A stretch of DNA of 64,000 nucleotides. Source: Streptomyces longhuiensis (GTDB taxonomy: Bacteria; Actinomycetota; Actinomycetes; Streptomycetales; Streptomycetaceae). Under the pieces are notes generated by a model. It saw nothing but the letters and a program-made list of their open reading frames with translations. It was not told where the DNA came from and did no database searches. The translations under genes and the position numbers were made by a program. Of this stretch, positions 1-8,335 are shown piece by piece (the stretch's first letter is position 1; every line of letters begins with the position of its first letter). The stretch spans positions 138,016 to 202,015 of the forward strand of contig NZ_CP085174.1 of assembly GCF_020616555.1 (NCBI RefSeq), read 5' to 3'.

Positions 1-771
1 GAGCTCGACCCCGAGGTTGCCCGCCCGTGGCTGCTCGGACTGCAAGATGCCATCACCGAACTGGCACAGCAGCCGGACGCCGACCAGCGGATCTCCGCCT
101 GGGCCGCCGGCGTCGTCAGCGCTTCCCTCACACAACTGGAAACTGGGCTTGAGAACTACTTCAACTCTGTGGAAGCAATTCCACCGCCGCCCGAGTTTGG
201 CCCCGCCCGACATGATGATGACGGCTTGGAGGAGGATGCCGACGACCCGGATGAAGCCGAAGCGGATTGGGGCACCTATGCCGAGGACGAGCAGACCGCG
301 GAGCCAGACCCCCCGGCCCCGCTATCCCTCGCTCCCGCACCGCACCGCAGTGGCAGTGGCAGCCCAAAGACCGTCCACGTCCATGAGGTCACCAGCCCGG
401 TCGCGCGGGCCGTCCTGACCTCTGTGGGGCTCGCCCACCTGACGCTCGTAGCCTTCGTGACCGGCAGCATCGCCTATTTTTCCGACGACTTCCCTGGAGC
501 AACTTCCTGGCTCCTGCCCCCGATCATCGTTCTCTTCCATCTGGTGATCGGTCTGCTCTACGGCTACGGCAAAGTGCCGCTGTCCTTTGTAGCTGTGGTG
601 CTGCCACCTGCGGTCATTGCGATGACTGTGCTGTGCGCCGTGAGCTTCAGCGCGATGCACGGCGTACACCTCAACCCCGTCGCCCTGGGTGCAGCATGGG
701 CCAGCATCTTCTCGCCCGGTCTCATGGCCCTCACCTACGCCTTCCGGGCCTGGCTCGGCCAGGTCCGGTAG
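1..771 (+). CDS. Membrane protein, 5' end outside window
   Basis: The frame is open from the first base, so the gene starts upstream; a GTG at 169 is only an internal candidate start. The visible ~256 residues begin with a helical soluble part (LDPEVARPWLLGLQDAITEL). An acidic, proline-rich linker follows, then three to four hydrophobic segments (from VLTSVGLAHLTLVAFVTGSI through GLMALTYAFRAWL). This looks like a cytoplasmic domain tethered to a multi-pass membrane anchor. I do not recognise the family and assign no function. It ends at TAG 769-771 and nothing follows in the same direction. Confidence 0.7.
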   Translation, partial: ELDPEVARPWLLGLQDAITELAQQPDADQRISAWAAGVVSASLTQLETGLENYFNSVEAIPPPPEFGPARHDDDGLEEDADDPDEAEADWGTYAEDEQTAEPDPPAPLSLAPAPHRSGSGSPKTVHVHEVTSPVARAVLTSVGLAHLTLVAFVTGSIAYFSDDFPGATSWLLPPIIVLFHLVIGLLYGYGKVPLSFVAVVLPPAVIAMTVLCAVSFSAMHGVHLNPVALGAAWASIFSPGLMALTYAFRAWLGQVR

Positions 772-1225
772 GGCGACACCAAGTAGCCGGCCCTCGCCAA
801 CCGGGTATCTCCCTCCATCTTCAGCGGCGCGTCTAGCGGCCCTTAGATGTACGAACCCAGGATCAGAGGCGAGGTCAACCCCGCTCAGCTCGCCGTTGCG
901 CAGGATGGTTCCCTCGGACAGGTGCCGTCTCGCCGTAGGACTCGGAATGCTTGGTCAATTCCATTCATAAGCAGTCCAGTTAGACGCGGTTCAGCGTATC
1001 CGGCTTTTCAGCGTGCGGGGGCTCCGCGCTTGCCCTGAACCGGAGTCAGGTCTCCTAACTGGAAGGACCACCCGCCAGTTAGTCACCGCATGGGTGCATA
1101 TGCCCCGCGCACAGCTATCGTCCTTATTGGTCCTGGTCTGCTCAAGGTGGTTCCTTCGAACCGGGACACCCCGGCGAGGCTCTCCATCGGCGCGGCCAAA
1201 CCGTGCCCGTGAGCCGCGCGGCCAG
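772..1225. other. Intergenic stretch, no convincing gene
   Basis: About 450 bases without an ORF of credible composition on either strand. The only structure I see is an 8-bp inverted repeat, CTAACTGG (1055-1062) and CCAGTTAG (1075-1082), with a 12-base loop. It could act as a weak terminator or protein site. Base composition is less extreme here than in the neighbouring genes, which fits a patchwork or decayed segment. Confidence 0.4.
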
Positions 1226-1597
1226 TCAGTCGAGCGCGTAGACCGTTCCAAGGTCACTCATCTGACGCACAGGGATGTCATCCAGGGGCCGCACTGTGTA
1301 GGAGGTCGCGGACATGAATCGCGGGTCTATAGACAGTGCAGCCCACGCCTTTGTCGTGTCTGAAAGCTTGAGAGTCCATGAGATGCGAAAGCAGCCCTCG
1401 AGAACGACGAGATAGCAAGGGGCGAGCTCGGAGCGAACTCCGGGGCGAAGGAGTTCTGCGGCATCGTCTCGATTCGTGGAAACGACCCGGATATTCGACG
1501 GAGATACCTCTCCCCAGGTGCGGCTCCACTCGACCACCACACTACGGATCTGATCTAGCGTGGCTGGAGATATGTAGCTGTCACTGACATCGCTCAT
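1226..1597 (-). CDS. Hypothetical protein, 123 aa
   Basis: The ATG start is well supported: CGGAGGAACA lies directly upstream on the minus strand, an ideal Shine-Dalgarno at ~5-base spacing. The product is a soluble alpha/beta-looking protein (SPATLDQIRSVVVEWSRTWGEV, then short strands such as CYLVVLEGCFRISWTLKL) without signal peptide or membrane segment. I recognise no catalytic motif or family. It may be a small immunity-type or plasmid cargo protein, but that is only an impression from size and context. Codon use looks native to a high-GC host. Confidence 0.65.
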   Translation of the reverse strand: MSDVSDSYISPATLDQIRSVVVEWSRTWGEVSPSNIRVVSTNRDDAAELLRPGVRSELAPCYLVVLEGCFRISWTLKLSDTTKAWAALSIDPRFMSATSYTVRPLDDIPVRQMSDLGTVYALD

Positions 1598-1614
1598 TGT
1601 TCCTCCGAGTGCTC

Positions 1615-1925
1615 ATCGCGCGGGAACTCCTTGCCCAGCTGGTCGAGTCCGACTGGCTGCGCCTGCCCGCCTACAGGGCTGAGCCGGGTGGCGCTGCCCA
1701 TCTTCTCCTCGCGCCAGCCGCGATGGACGCCTTCGGCGCCTCGGGGACGGCGGCCTCGACCTGGACCAGGTCGCATCTGCACTCTGACATCCCAACAGGT
1801 CGGCGAGCACGCCGAACTGCTCCTGGCCGCGGACTGGCTCACCGACAGCGCAGTCGACGCCGATCAAGGACGGCTTCGCGGGCAGCTCACCGAGCCCGGC
1901 ACGGGCATCCCGCCCCCGCCGAGTC
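1615..1925 (+). pseudogene. Decayed coding remnant, several frameshifts
   Basis: Protein-like segments occur in successive different frames. One frame gives ELLAQLVESDWLRLPAY and a following HLLLAPAAMDAFGASG. The next gives GDGGLDLDQVASAL then a stop, and a third gives QQVGEHAELLLAADWLTDSA. Each has the composition of a real Streptomyces protein, but no single frame is open across them. I read this as a broken gene with at least two frameshifts; the original function is unknown. Alternatively the segments could be chance high-GC ORF pieces. Confidence 0.35.
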
Positions 1926-3378
1926 ACTCCCTCTGCTCTGAGCTTGCCGGGTCAGGGGACGGACCCGGCGGGGAGGGAGGCGTCGGAGATCCAGGCATGA
2001 GGACAATTGCCTCGGTTCCGCCTCCTTCGGCAGGTCGCAGTGAGACAGTCCCCCCGGATCTCTGCACCACTCGCGCGACGATCGACAATCCCAACCCGCT
2101 ACCGGGCAGACTCCGGGCCGTGGGCGAACGCCAGAATCGGTCGAATACATAGGGCAGATCGTCCGGCATCACCCCGGGTCCCTCGTCGCGCACTGTGAGC
2201 TGTCCGCCGGTGAGCGTTATTTTCACGGTCCCCTTTTCAGGGGAGAACTTGACAGCGTTATCCAGGAGGTTCACTACTGCGCGTTCCAAGGTTGCCGGGT
2301 CTGCGAGAACGAACCAGTCTTCCATGGCGCTCGTGAACGCGAGGTTCTTGCCGCGCAATTTGGCCCGTTCCAGAGCCCGACTCGCGACCTCGTGCATGGG
2401 TACCACGTGAAGGGAAGTCCCCCCTCCCGGTGCGTTGTCCGGGCGGGACAGCTCCTGGAGATCTCCGATAAGGCCAGCGAGTTCGCCGATCTGAGCAGTA
2501 ACGGATGCAAGCAGATCAGCCCTCGCTCCCTTGGGTAGTTGTCGTCCCGACTTCTCGCTACGAATGAGGAGTTCAATGTTGGTGCGCAGCGAGGTGAGTG
2601 GTGTGCGTAGCTCGTGGCCAGCATCAGCGATCAGCTGCTGTTGGCGATCCCGGGAAGTGGCCAGGGCCTCGGTCATCGCGTTGAATGATTTTGCCAATCG
2701 CGCGATCTCATCGTCGCCGGCGGCCGGAATGCGCACCGTCAAGTCTTCGGTGCGAGCGATGTGTTCAGCGGTCGCGGTGAGCCGTTCGACTGGGCGCAGC
2801 CCCGCCCGAGCGATGCCGATGCCCGCGGTGGCCGACGCGATGACGCCGATTCCGGCCACGCCCAGAAGGAGCAGTGCGAGGCTGTTCAGCGGCGTGGTGA
2901 CGGAACTCAGCGGCTGTGCGATGGATACGGCGTAGGCTCCGCCAAATGCCCGCGGGAGGTTCGGACGCGAGGTGGCAACCCGCATTTCCTGTCCGCCCTC
3001 GGACTGGGCATCGTGGAGTGACGAAGCCAAGACACCGCGAGCCACGGAGATGTCCGTGCCGACCACTTTGATAGCCGTGCTGCCCGGCGCAGAGCACACC
3101 GCCCCATCAGCAGTGATGACCTGCACCGTATAGGGCGTCGGCGTTCGATCTCGCTGGTCGGAGGCGGGCTGCTTGATCCCACAGGTGCTGAGCAGGTCCT
3201 GGACATAACCTGGTGGAGCTTCGACGCTGCGCAGATTTGAGTCAAGCTGGCTAGTCAGCTGCTCGCGGGTGACTAGCCACGCCGCAGTGGCCGCGGCACT
3301 CACTGCGATCGCCACAGCGAGAGCGGCAAGCAGGCCGAGCCGGGCGCGCAGGGTCAGTTGCCTCATGTAGGTGTTCAA
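1924..3378 (-). CDS. Sensor histidine kinase (orphan)
   Basis: Membrane sensor kinase of a two-component system, 484 aa from a TTG at 3378; an ATG four codons further in (3366) is the alternative start. Order: TM1 (~13-36), extracellular sensor (~37-163), TM2 (~165-190), HAMP (~190-243), HisKA with phosphoacceptor His255 in AGHELRTPL, and HATPase with N-box NLLDNAVKFSP (~370-380), G1 DEGPG and G2 GSGLGL. All kinase motifs are intact, so it should autophosphorylate. It resembles MprB/PrrB-type OmpR-partner kinases. These normally lie beside a response-regulator gene, but none is present on either side here. The partner was probably lost in rearrangement or is encoded elsewhere. Confidence 0.93.
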   Translation of the reverse strand: MNTYMRQLTLRARLGLLAALAVAIAVSAAATAAWLVTREQLTSQLDSNLRSVEAPPGYVQDLLSTCGIKQPASDQRDRTPTPYTVQVITADGAVCSAPGSTAIKVVGTDISVARGVLASSLHDAQSEGGQEMRVATSRPNLPRAFGGAYAVSIAQPLSSVTTPLNSLALLLLGVAGIGVIASATAGIGIARAGLRPVERLTATAEHIARTEDLTVRIPAAGDDEIARLAKSFNAMTEALATSRDRQQQLIADAGHELRTPLTSLRTNIELLIRSEKSGRQLPKGARADLLASVTAQIGELAGLIGDLQELSRPDNAPGGGTSLHVVPMHEVASRALERAKLRGKNLAFTSAMEDWFVLADPATLERAVVNLLDNAVKFSPEKGTVKITLTGGQLTVRDEGPGVMPDDLPYVFDRFWRSPTARSLPGSGLGLSIVARVVQRSGGTVSLRPAEGGGTEAIVLMPGSPTPPSPPGPSPDPASSEQRE

Positions 3379-3746
3379 CGGCGATCGCCTTTCGGCAGGC
3401 TGGACATGATGCAGAGTTCCTGGGGGACGCGAGGGCCGGCGATGGTCGTCAATCTGATTGACGACAGCGGACCGCCCCAGAGTTGCGGCGCGTCACCTTC
3501 TGTCGGCTCTCCTCGCGGGACAGTGCTTCCTGCCTGCAGACCGCGCCGATCGGCGCGGTCACTGGTGACGTAGGCGTAGCACCCAAGGAGTATCGGCGGC
3601 GAAGATGAGAATGTGCTGAGGGAGTTGGACCGCCTCAACCACGCCGACTACCTCTGGTCTTACTCCGCCATCACCGCCTCATCGGGCCCATGACCCACTA
3701 AGTTGGTGTTTGAGATCTTGGGTGTTTGAGATCTATTGATGTGCTT
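3379..3746. other. Intergenic stretch with possible gene remnant
   Basis: About 370 bases upstream of the kinase without an intact gene. On the plus strand a short frame ending at the TGA near 3693 reads DENVLRELDRLNHADYLWSY. This looks like the tail of a real protein, perhaps a deleted neighbour, but has no start of its own. The kinase promoter should lie within the first ~150 bases; I could not assign clear boxes. Confidence 0.3.
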
Positions 3747-3944
3747 TCAGTGGGATTGGTGCGCGTATAGCCACACCTCGTGCGTCGCGCTGCTGCCACG
3801 CTGGGCCTCGGCCTCGATCCGTTCCAGAATGGTCTGTATCTGCTCCGAGTTCACAGCGCGATGCGCCAGCTCGATATATGCGTGAATCGCGTCAAGAGAC
3901 GCGCGAAGCTCACGGATGGCGTCCCCTAGGGCCTTCGGGCTCAT
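3747..3944 (-). CDS. Small helical hypothetical protein, 65 aa
   Basis: The frame is open back to 4274, but the convincing protein starts at ATG 3944 (MSPKALGDAIRELRASLDAI). It is a small, amphipathic, mostly helical soluble protein. The upstream part of the frame (AVYPPYELAGTVARLVADDAAAD) also looks protein-like. The gene may therefore be longer, up to 175 aa, or the C-terminal part may be a separate ORF beside a remnant. No family recognised. Confidence 0.4.
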   Translation of the reverse strand: MSPKALGDAIRELRASLDAIHAYIELAHRAVNSEQIQTILERIEAEAQRGSSATHEVWLYAHQSH

Positions 3945-4294
3945 GCACACATCATCTGTGCCATATCTGTGAGACACCTGTGAGACGCCTTGATCCCGGC
4001 GAGCCCCTGGCCTAACGGGTGCTACCGGGTGGTCGGACATTCGAGGGTGTCGCAGGGCGCGGTCGGCGGCTGCGTCGTCGGCTACGAGGCGGGCCACCGT
4101 GCCCGCCAGCTCGTACGGCGGATACACCGCAGTCCACCGCCGTGACTCGAACGGCACAAGCCGACCGGGACTGGCAACGGTCCGCCCGTGTGTAGTGGTC
4201 ACCGTGGCGTCCCCTGCGCGGCCCGGGGGCATGTTGAGGAAGTCGCTGGAGCCAGTTGGTGAGCTGGCTGGCATAGGCGGAGGCGGGCCAGCGC

Positions 4295-4561
4295 TCAGGC
4301 GGAAGCCCGTCGCGTCGTGCCGTTGCCACGCCCGTTGAGCGGGATCAGCCTCTCCAGGTGAGCGCCCTTGGCCCGAGCCCCGAGCAGGTCCCTGTGCACA
4401 GCAACGATGTCCTGGCGCAGCGCCAGACCCTGCGCGTCCCTGGTGAACGCGCGGCAGGTGGTGACGAAGGAGGCACCGTCCGCGCCATGTTCGGGGCGGA
4501 CGGTGCCGACGAACCTCCGCATGCCGTGCGAGGACACGCTGCGCTGCGTCTGCTCCGTCAT
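4295..4561 (-). CDS. Hypothetical protein, 88 aa
   Basis: The likely start is the ATG at 4561 (MTEQTQRSVSSHGMRRFVG); the frame is open to 4729 but the upstream part has poor composition. The mid-region TVRPEHGADGASFVTTCRAF suggests a beta-rich fold, and the C-terminus is basic (NGRGNGTTRRASA), compatible with nucleic-acid binding. I do not recognise a family. It is divergent from the SLATT-like gene that starts at 4730. Confidence 0.4.
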   Translation of the reverse strand: MTEQTQRSVSSHGMRRFVGTVRPEHGADGASFVTTCRAFTRDAQGLALRQDIVAVHRDLLGARAKGAHLERLIPLNGRGNGTTRRASA

Positions 4562-4729
4562 CTCAACTGAAGTCTGAATTCGGCGAGTCGGTGTACCAAG
4601 GCCCCAACTCGCATAGACGGACGGGTCGGAGCCCCGGTTGGTTCCTGGGGCCCGCAGCCCCGAGGGCTGGGCGTCGGTCTCCCCCCTACAGCGTGCGCCT
4701 GACCGAAGCGTTCGCCCGCTGACCCGCAC

Positions 4730-5635
4730 GTGTCACGGAACTTCGACGACGACGCGTCCCGCCGAATCCAGGACGTGAACGACCTGGTCTACGCCCGCAG
4801 GCGGAACGCCGAAGAACGGATCTACGTGGTGACTACCAACCTCCTCATCGACGCGCAGGAAAAGCTGGCCCGGCGCCGGCGGCTGGACCGCATCTGGCGC
4901 GCTGGAGGGGCGGTCAGCTGGCTGTCTTTACTCACCGCCATCATCGGCACGGGCATCGCCGCGCTCACCACGGGCGATCCAGCGCGGTTCGTCCTGGGTG
5001 ATCTCATCTGCGGCGGGCTGCTCCTGCTGTCGCTGCTGGCGTTGGTCGGGGTGCACTTCGCCGGGCGGGGCCTGCCCACCCTCCAGCGTGTCGAGGCGCA
5101 GCTTGTCTCCGAGCAGGAGTCGCTATGGCAGCAGAAGGTCGAACGGCGCCCTGACATCCCTGAGCGGCGCCACCTTTACCGCGAGGAAGTCTTCACCGCG
5201 ATCGAGCAGTACCAGGTTGTCAGTCGCAAGTACCGGCGGATCCATAACAGCCTGCAGTCCCTCATCATGATCGGCTCCGCCTCCACGACCACGATCGCGG
5301 CCCTGGACACGGGCAAGGAACTGACCTGGCAGAGCGTCACTCTGACCACCATCAGCTTCGCCATCACGGTGGCCGCCATGTTCACCGGCTACTACAAGTT
5401 CCGCGAGCGCAGCTACTTCCTTCAGCAGACCGCCGACGCCATCGAACAAGAGGCCAACGCCGTCACCCTCGGCATCGGCCCCTACAGCGAGTTCGGTGAC
5501 GTCTGGGAAGTCGAGGCGCTGCAGCAGTTCACCCACCGTGTCGAGGGCCTCCGCAACGAACAGCGGCGCCGCCAGCAGCAACTGGACCAGCCCTCCGACC
5601 AGGCTGCTCCCTCCAGCCAGCCTCCGGCAATGTGA
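4730..5635 (+). CDS. SLATT/DUF4231-like two-region membrane protein
   Basis: 301 aa from a GTG start. It has a charged N-terminal helix (EKLARRRRLDRIWRAGG) and a first TM pair (~63-109). A long soluble helical stretch follows, then a second TM pair around SLQSLIMIGSASTTTIAAL and VTLTTISFAITVAAMFTGYY, and a glutamine-rich tail. This helix-TM-TM-helix pattern matches DUF4231 / SLATT-type proteins. Comparative-genomics work has proposed these as membrane-acting effectors linked to nucleotide-sensing defence. No SMODS or SLOG sensor gene is adjacent, although a nucleotidyltransferase gene follows on the opposite strand. Family assignment is by pattern and is moderately sure; function is inferred. 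Confidence 0.65.
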   Translation: MSRNFDDDASRRIQDVNDLVYARRRNAEERIYVVTTNLLIDAQEKLARRRRLDRIWRAGGAVSWLSLLTAIIGTGIAALTTGDPARFVLGDLICGGLLLLSLLALVGVHFAGRGLPTLQRVEAQLVSEQESLWQQKVERRPDIPERRHLYREEVFTAIEQYQVVSRKYRRIHNSLQSLIMIGSASTTTIAALDTGKELTWQSVTLTTISFAITVAAMFTGYYKFRERSYFLQQTADAIEQEANAVTLGIGPYSEFGDVWEVEALQQFTHRVEGLRNEQRRRQQQLDQPSDQAAPSSQPPAM

Positions 5636-5737
5636 GCTAGACCGGGATCCACTCGCCGGTGTGCGGGCCCATCCGGCACTCCTCGGCGGGGGACCCAGTG
5701 GTGCGCAGCTGTGCCGAAGGCTCAGTGCCGAAGATGG

Positions 5738-6592
5738 TCAGTGGTTGAGGCTGGCGACGTAGGCGGGAGCCAGAGCGCGGATACGGCTCTCCGGGACGTC
5801 TCCGGCGAGGGCTGCGACGGCGAGCTCAGTGCCTGGGGTGGCGGCCGCGCCGAACAAAGTGCGCAGGAGTTCCAGGCCTTGGAGTGCGATGTCACCGACG
5901 CGTGGGTTGTTGCGCAGGATGGTGAATGATTGTGCGACGTCGGGGGCCGGAACCGTGGTCATGATGCGGTAGACGTCGCCGGCATCCTTATTGGAGAGCC
6001 GGTCTGGCCTTTTAGCTGCGTCGCGGATGCGTTCGTCGAGTTTGATGCTCTTGGCGACCAGCAGGGATGCAGGGCCGGCGACGTAGGCCTCAATGCGGCG
6101 GGTATCTCCCGGCGTGAGGGTGCCGACGGCCATGAGGGAGCGGTCGACAGCGGCGACTTCGAGTCCGGGCACCTTCTTCGTGGCCCAGGAGTCGTGGGGT
6201 GGCAGCTCGGTGCGCCGCCTCGTGTTGGGCTGCGGGGCGAGCTGGTGCGGGATCAGGAGGTCAACCTCGATGGGGATGTCGCGGTCGCCGATCCGCTGCT
6301 GACGTTCCCACAGGCCGGACTGGTTTTCTCTGAGGAGGAAGCCTGCCTCCTGCATGGCCCGTTCGATGAGCGGTTGGTCGCCCAGGTGCTGAGGGTCGAT
6401 GCTGATGTCGCCGTCGGCGGTGTATGCGGCGCTGCGGATCGTGGAGTTCTGGGTGCGCAGGTAGACGGCCTGAGCTCCCACGATGGTCAGTGCCTCGCGG
6501 TGGTCTTCGAGGGCGATCAGCGCGTCCAACAGGGCTGTGCGGGCCGCCTCGTTGAGTGCCTCTGCGTCTGCGCCGACCGGTACTTGTGACAC
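5738..6592 (-). CDS. AbiEii-like nucleotidyltransferase (putative toxin)
   Basis: The likely start is GTG 6592, preceded by GAGGGGG at 4 bases, giving 284 aa; the frame is open further upstream but would overlap the preceding gene. The N-terminal fold carries a nucleotidyltransferase signature: a glycine turn (TIVGAQAVYLR, ~30-45) and the metal-binding TADGDISIDP (D-x-D). A helical C-terminal half follows. This resembles AbiEii/MNT-type transferases of type IV toxin-antitoxin systems. It is the second gene of a two-gene operon, 26 bases after a wHTH protein gene, the usual AbiE order of antitoxin first. Substrate and toxicity are inferred from the family only. Confidence 0.72.
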   Translation of the reverse strand: MSQVPVGADAEALNEAARTALLDALIALEDHREALTIVGAQAVYLRTQNSTIRSAAYTADGDISIDPQHLGDQPLIERAMQEAGFLLRENQSGLWERQQRIGDRDIPIEVDLLIPHQLAPQPNTRRRTELPPHDSWATKKVPGLEVAAVDRSLMAVGTLTPGDTRRIEAYVAGPASLLVAKSIKLDERIRDAAKRPDRLSNKDAGDVYRIMTTVPAPDVAQSFTILRNNPRVGDIALQGLELLRTLFGAAATPGTELAVAALAGDVPESRIRALAPAYVASLNH

Positions 6593-6618
6593 GTCGCCCC
6601 CTCGTTCGTGGAGCGATC

Positions 6619-7839
6619 TTAGAAGAGGCTTTGACCGTCTGCACCGGTTTGGAGGAGTCTCCGTTCCTCGGTCCCAGAAAGGCGCGAAAGATCCGGCACC
6701 CGCCACGTGTCTTCTTCGGCGGTCATGTACTCGAGGACCTTCTCCCCTTCGGCCGGCATGCGTCCTGGACCTGAGAGGCAGTCCAGCACCAGCTGACTGA
6801 GCCCGACCTGGCGGCAGCGGTCGTACCGGCTTGGCCGTTGCAGCACGCTGTAATCCGGAGCCTGGAGCAGGAGCACGTCGGCTGATTCCGGGACGGGGAG
6901 CAGCCCGAGCTCCTGGGCTACTCGGGTCTGTGTGGTGTCGCCAGGCAGGGTGTAGAGCATGAGCTGGCCGCCCACGGCGATGGGGGCGACGGAGTGGGCT
7001 GCGTATGAGCCGGTCACGAGCACTTCGCTTCCGGCGATCAAGCCGTCCCGGTCGGCGAGGTGGTCGATGACGGATTGAACGCCGTTGGGCGCGAGCATGC
7101 CGGAGGGGTCGGTCTGCCGCATCAAGTCCAGATGGCTTGCACGGGTGCGCAGCAGTTCCTGCCAGTTGACGTGAGCAATGGCTTTCCCGTCGCGTCCGAC
7201 CAGCAGCTGGTCCTCGAGGGCGTCGAGCAGCCGGGAGACGTAGGCAAGGCTCAAGCCGGAGTGCCGGGCGAGGTCGGTGGCCCGGTAGGGCGGTTTGACG
7301 TCTGCGAGCAGGCGGACCAGGCGCCCCGCACGGGGACCGGTCAGCAGCGGCTTGGTACTGGGAGACCTGTGACTGTGAGGGGACCTGGTAGCACCTTGCG
7401 TGTGGATCACGATCGCCGGCCTGCTGATCCGGAGCGAGATGTTGCCGGTCAGATCCAGGTAGTCGATGCCGCGGCTGCGGAGTTCTTCCTGGGACTTAGA
7501 GCTGATCCACGGAGAGAAGACCATCAGCCGGGTGTTGCTGTTCACGCGTCGGACGAGCATGGCTGTTGAGCTGAGGTGACCGGCGACGTCCTTGGGCGTG
7601 ACGCGGTCACGGACCTCGACGAACAGTTCCGTGTAGATGCCGTCACTGCGTGATGCGATGCGAAGAACGGCGTCCCACCCGTGATCTCCGCGGCTGAGGT
7701 CCTCAGGGCGAATGGCGACGTCCCAGTCCTCGCCCAGCAGACCCGCAAGAACCTCCCGCCCTTGCTGGAGGACGTGAGCTTCGGCGTTCGCGAGGTCTTC
7801 CACCTGACGGATCCTGTCACGACAAGTCTCGCCGACCAA
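6619..7839 (-). CDS. wHTH regulator with N-terminal nuclease-like domain
   Basis: Up to 406 aa from a TTG at 7839. A GTG at 7803 with AGGA upstream is an equally good start, because the TTG has only a repeat arm before it and no ribosome site. The N-terminal ~130 residues (WDAVLRIASRSDGIYTELFVEVRDR, then RGIDYLDLTGNISLR) resemble a restriction-endonuclease-type alpha/beta core that looks catalytically weak. A winged HTH follows (PPYRATDLARHSGLSLAYVSRLLDAL, ~185-210), then a C-terminal domain. Position before the nucleotidyltransferase suggests an AbiEi-like repressor/antitoxin that autoregulates at the inverted repeat beside its start. Confidence 0.68.
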   Translation of the reverse strand: MVGETCRDRIRQVEDLANAEAHVLQQGREVLAGLLGEDWDVAIRPEDLSRGDHGWDAVLRIASRSDGIYTELFVEVRDRVTPKDVAGHLSSTAMLVRRVNSNTRLMVFSPWISSKSQEELRSRGIDYLDLTGNISLRISRPAIVIHTQGATRSPHSHRSPSTKPLLTGPRAGRLVRLLADVKPPYRATDLARHSGLSLAYVSRLLDALEDQLLVGRDGKAIAHVNWQELLRTRASHLDLMRQTDPSGMLAPNGVQSVIDHLADRDGLIAGSEVLVTGSYAAHSVAPIAVGGQLMLYTLPGDTTQTRVAQELGLLPVPESADVLLLQAPDYSVLQRPSRYDRCRQVGLSQLVLDCLSGPGRMPAEGEKVLEYMTAEEDTWRVPDLSRLSGTEERRLLQTGADGQSLF

Positions 7840-7840
7840 A

Positions 7841-7901
7841 CAAACTTGCCGATCTAGCGGACTTTACAGTTAGAGGAAAGTTAACAAAATCGGCAAGTTT
7901 G
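7841..7901. promoter_or_regulatory. 13-bp perfect inverted repeat at operon start
   Basis: CAAACTTGCCGAT (7841-7853) is repeated inverted as ATCGGCAAGTTTG (7889-7901) with 35 bases between. One arm abuts the TTG start codon of the wHTH gene. Two arms spaced about three to four helical turns apart suit cooperative binding of an autoregulator. In AbiE systems the antitoxin represses its own promoter through such inverted repeats. The sequence is seen; the binding is inferred. Confidence 0.6.
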
Positions 7902-8137
7902 CTTGATCCTGATGCTTGCCTGTGCCAGGAAACTGGCGGAAGTCAGCAAGTCTGGCGGCGGTGTAGACGTGCGCCGCGTATCTACGAGCCCACGGTGTAC
8001 GCCTTCTCCCTCACCATCCGCGGAGCGTCTGCGGGCCCTTTGATGTACGGGCCGCGCCAGGCGATGTTTCGCAACGGCATCACGCATGGCCAGGTTGCTG
8101 CGGAACTTCCGCGGCGATGGCCATGAGGTGGTCGGGG

Positions 8138-8335
8138 TCAGCGGCTATCCGTGCCGAAGGCGAGGAGGAGTACGACGAGCGTCACGATGCTCGCGGCCGC
8201 GGACAGCGGGCCGATGAGGCTCGGATGCTCGTGCATGACGTAGGCCGCGGCCCCGAAGAGTAGGCAGAGCACCATGACCAGCAGTAATCGTGCTTCGGGC
8301 GACCAGCGTCGTGGATCCTGCGGTGTCTGGCTCAC
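8138..8335 (-). CDS. Small two-TM membrane protein, 65 aa
   Basis: A short hydrophilic N-terminus (MSQTPQDPRRWSPEARL) is followed by two hydrophobic helices (LLLVMVLCLLFGAAAYVM and LSAAASIVTLVVLLLAF). ATG 8335 overlaps the TGA of the upstream methyltransferase-like gene by four bases (ATGA), so the two are translationally coupled. Function unknown. A coupled small membrane protein beside a nucleic-acid enzyme fragment hints at a linked role, but this is speculation. Confidence 0.6.
   Translation of the reverse strand: MSQTPQDPRRWSPEARLLLVMVLCLLFGAAAYVMHEHPSLIGPLSAAASIVTLVVLLLAFGTDSR

Noticed and set aside
1001..1200. tRNA-like GGTTCCTTCGAACC stretch near 1149
   Set aside because: No acceptor, D or anticodon arm could be formed around it.
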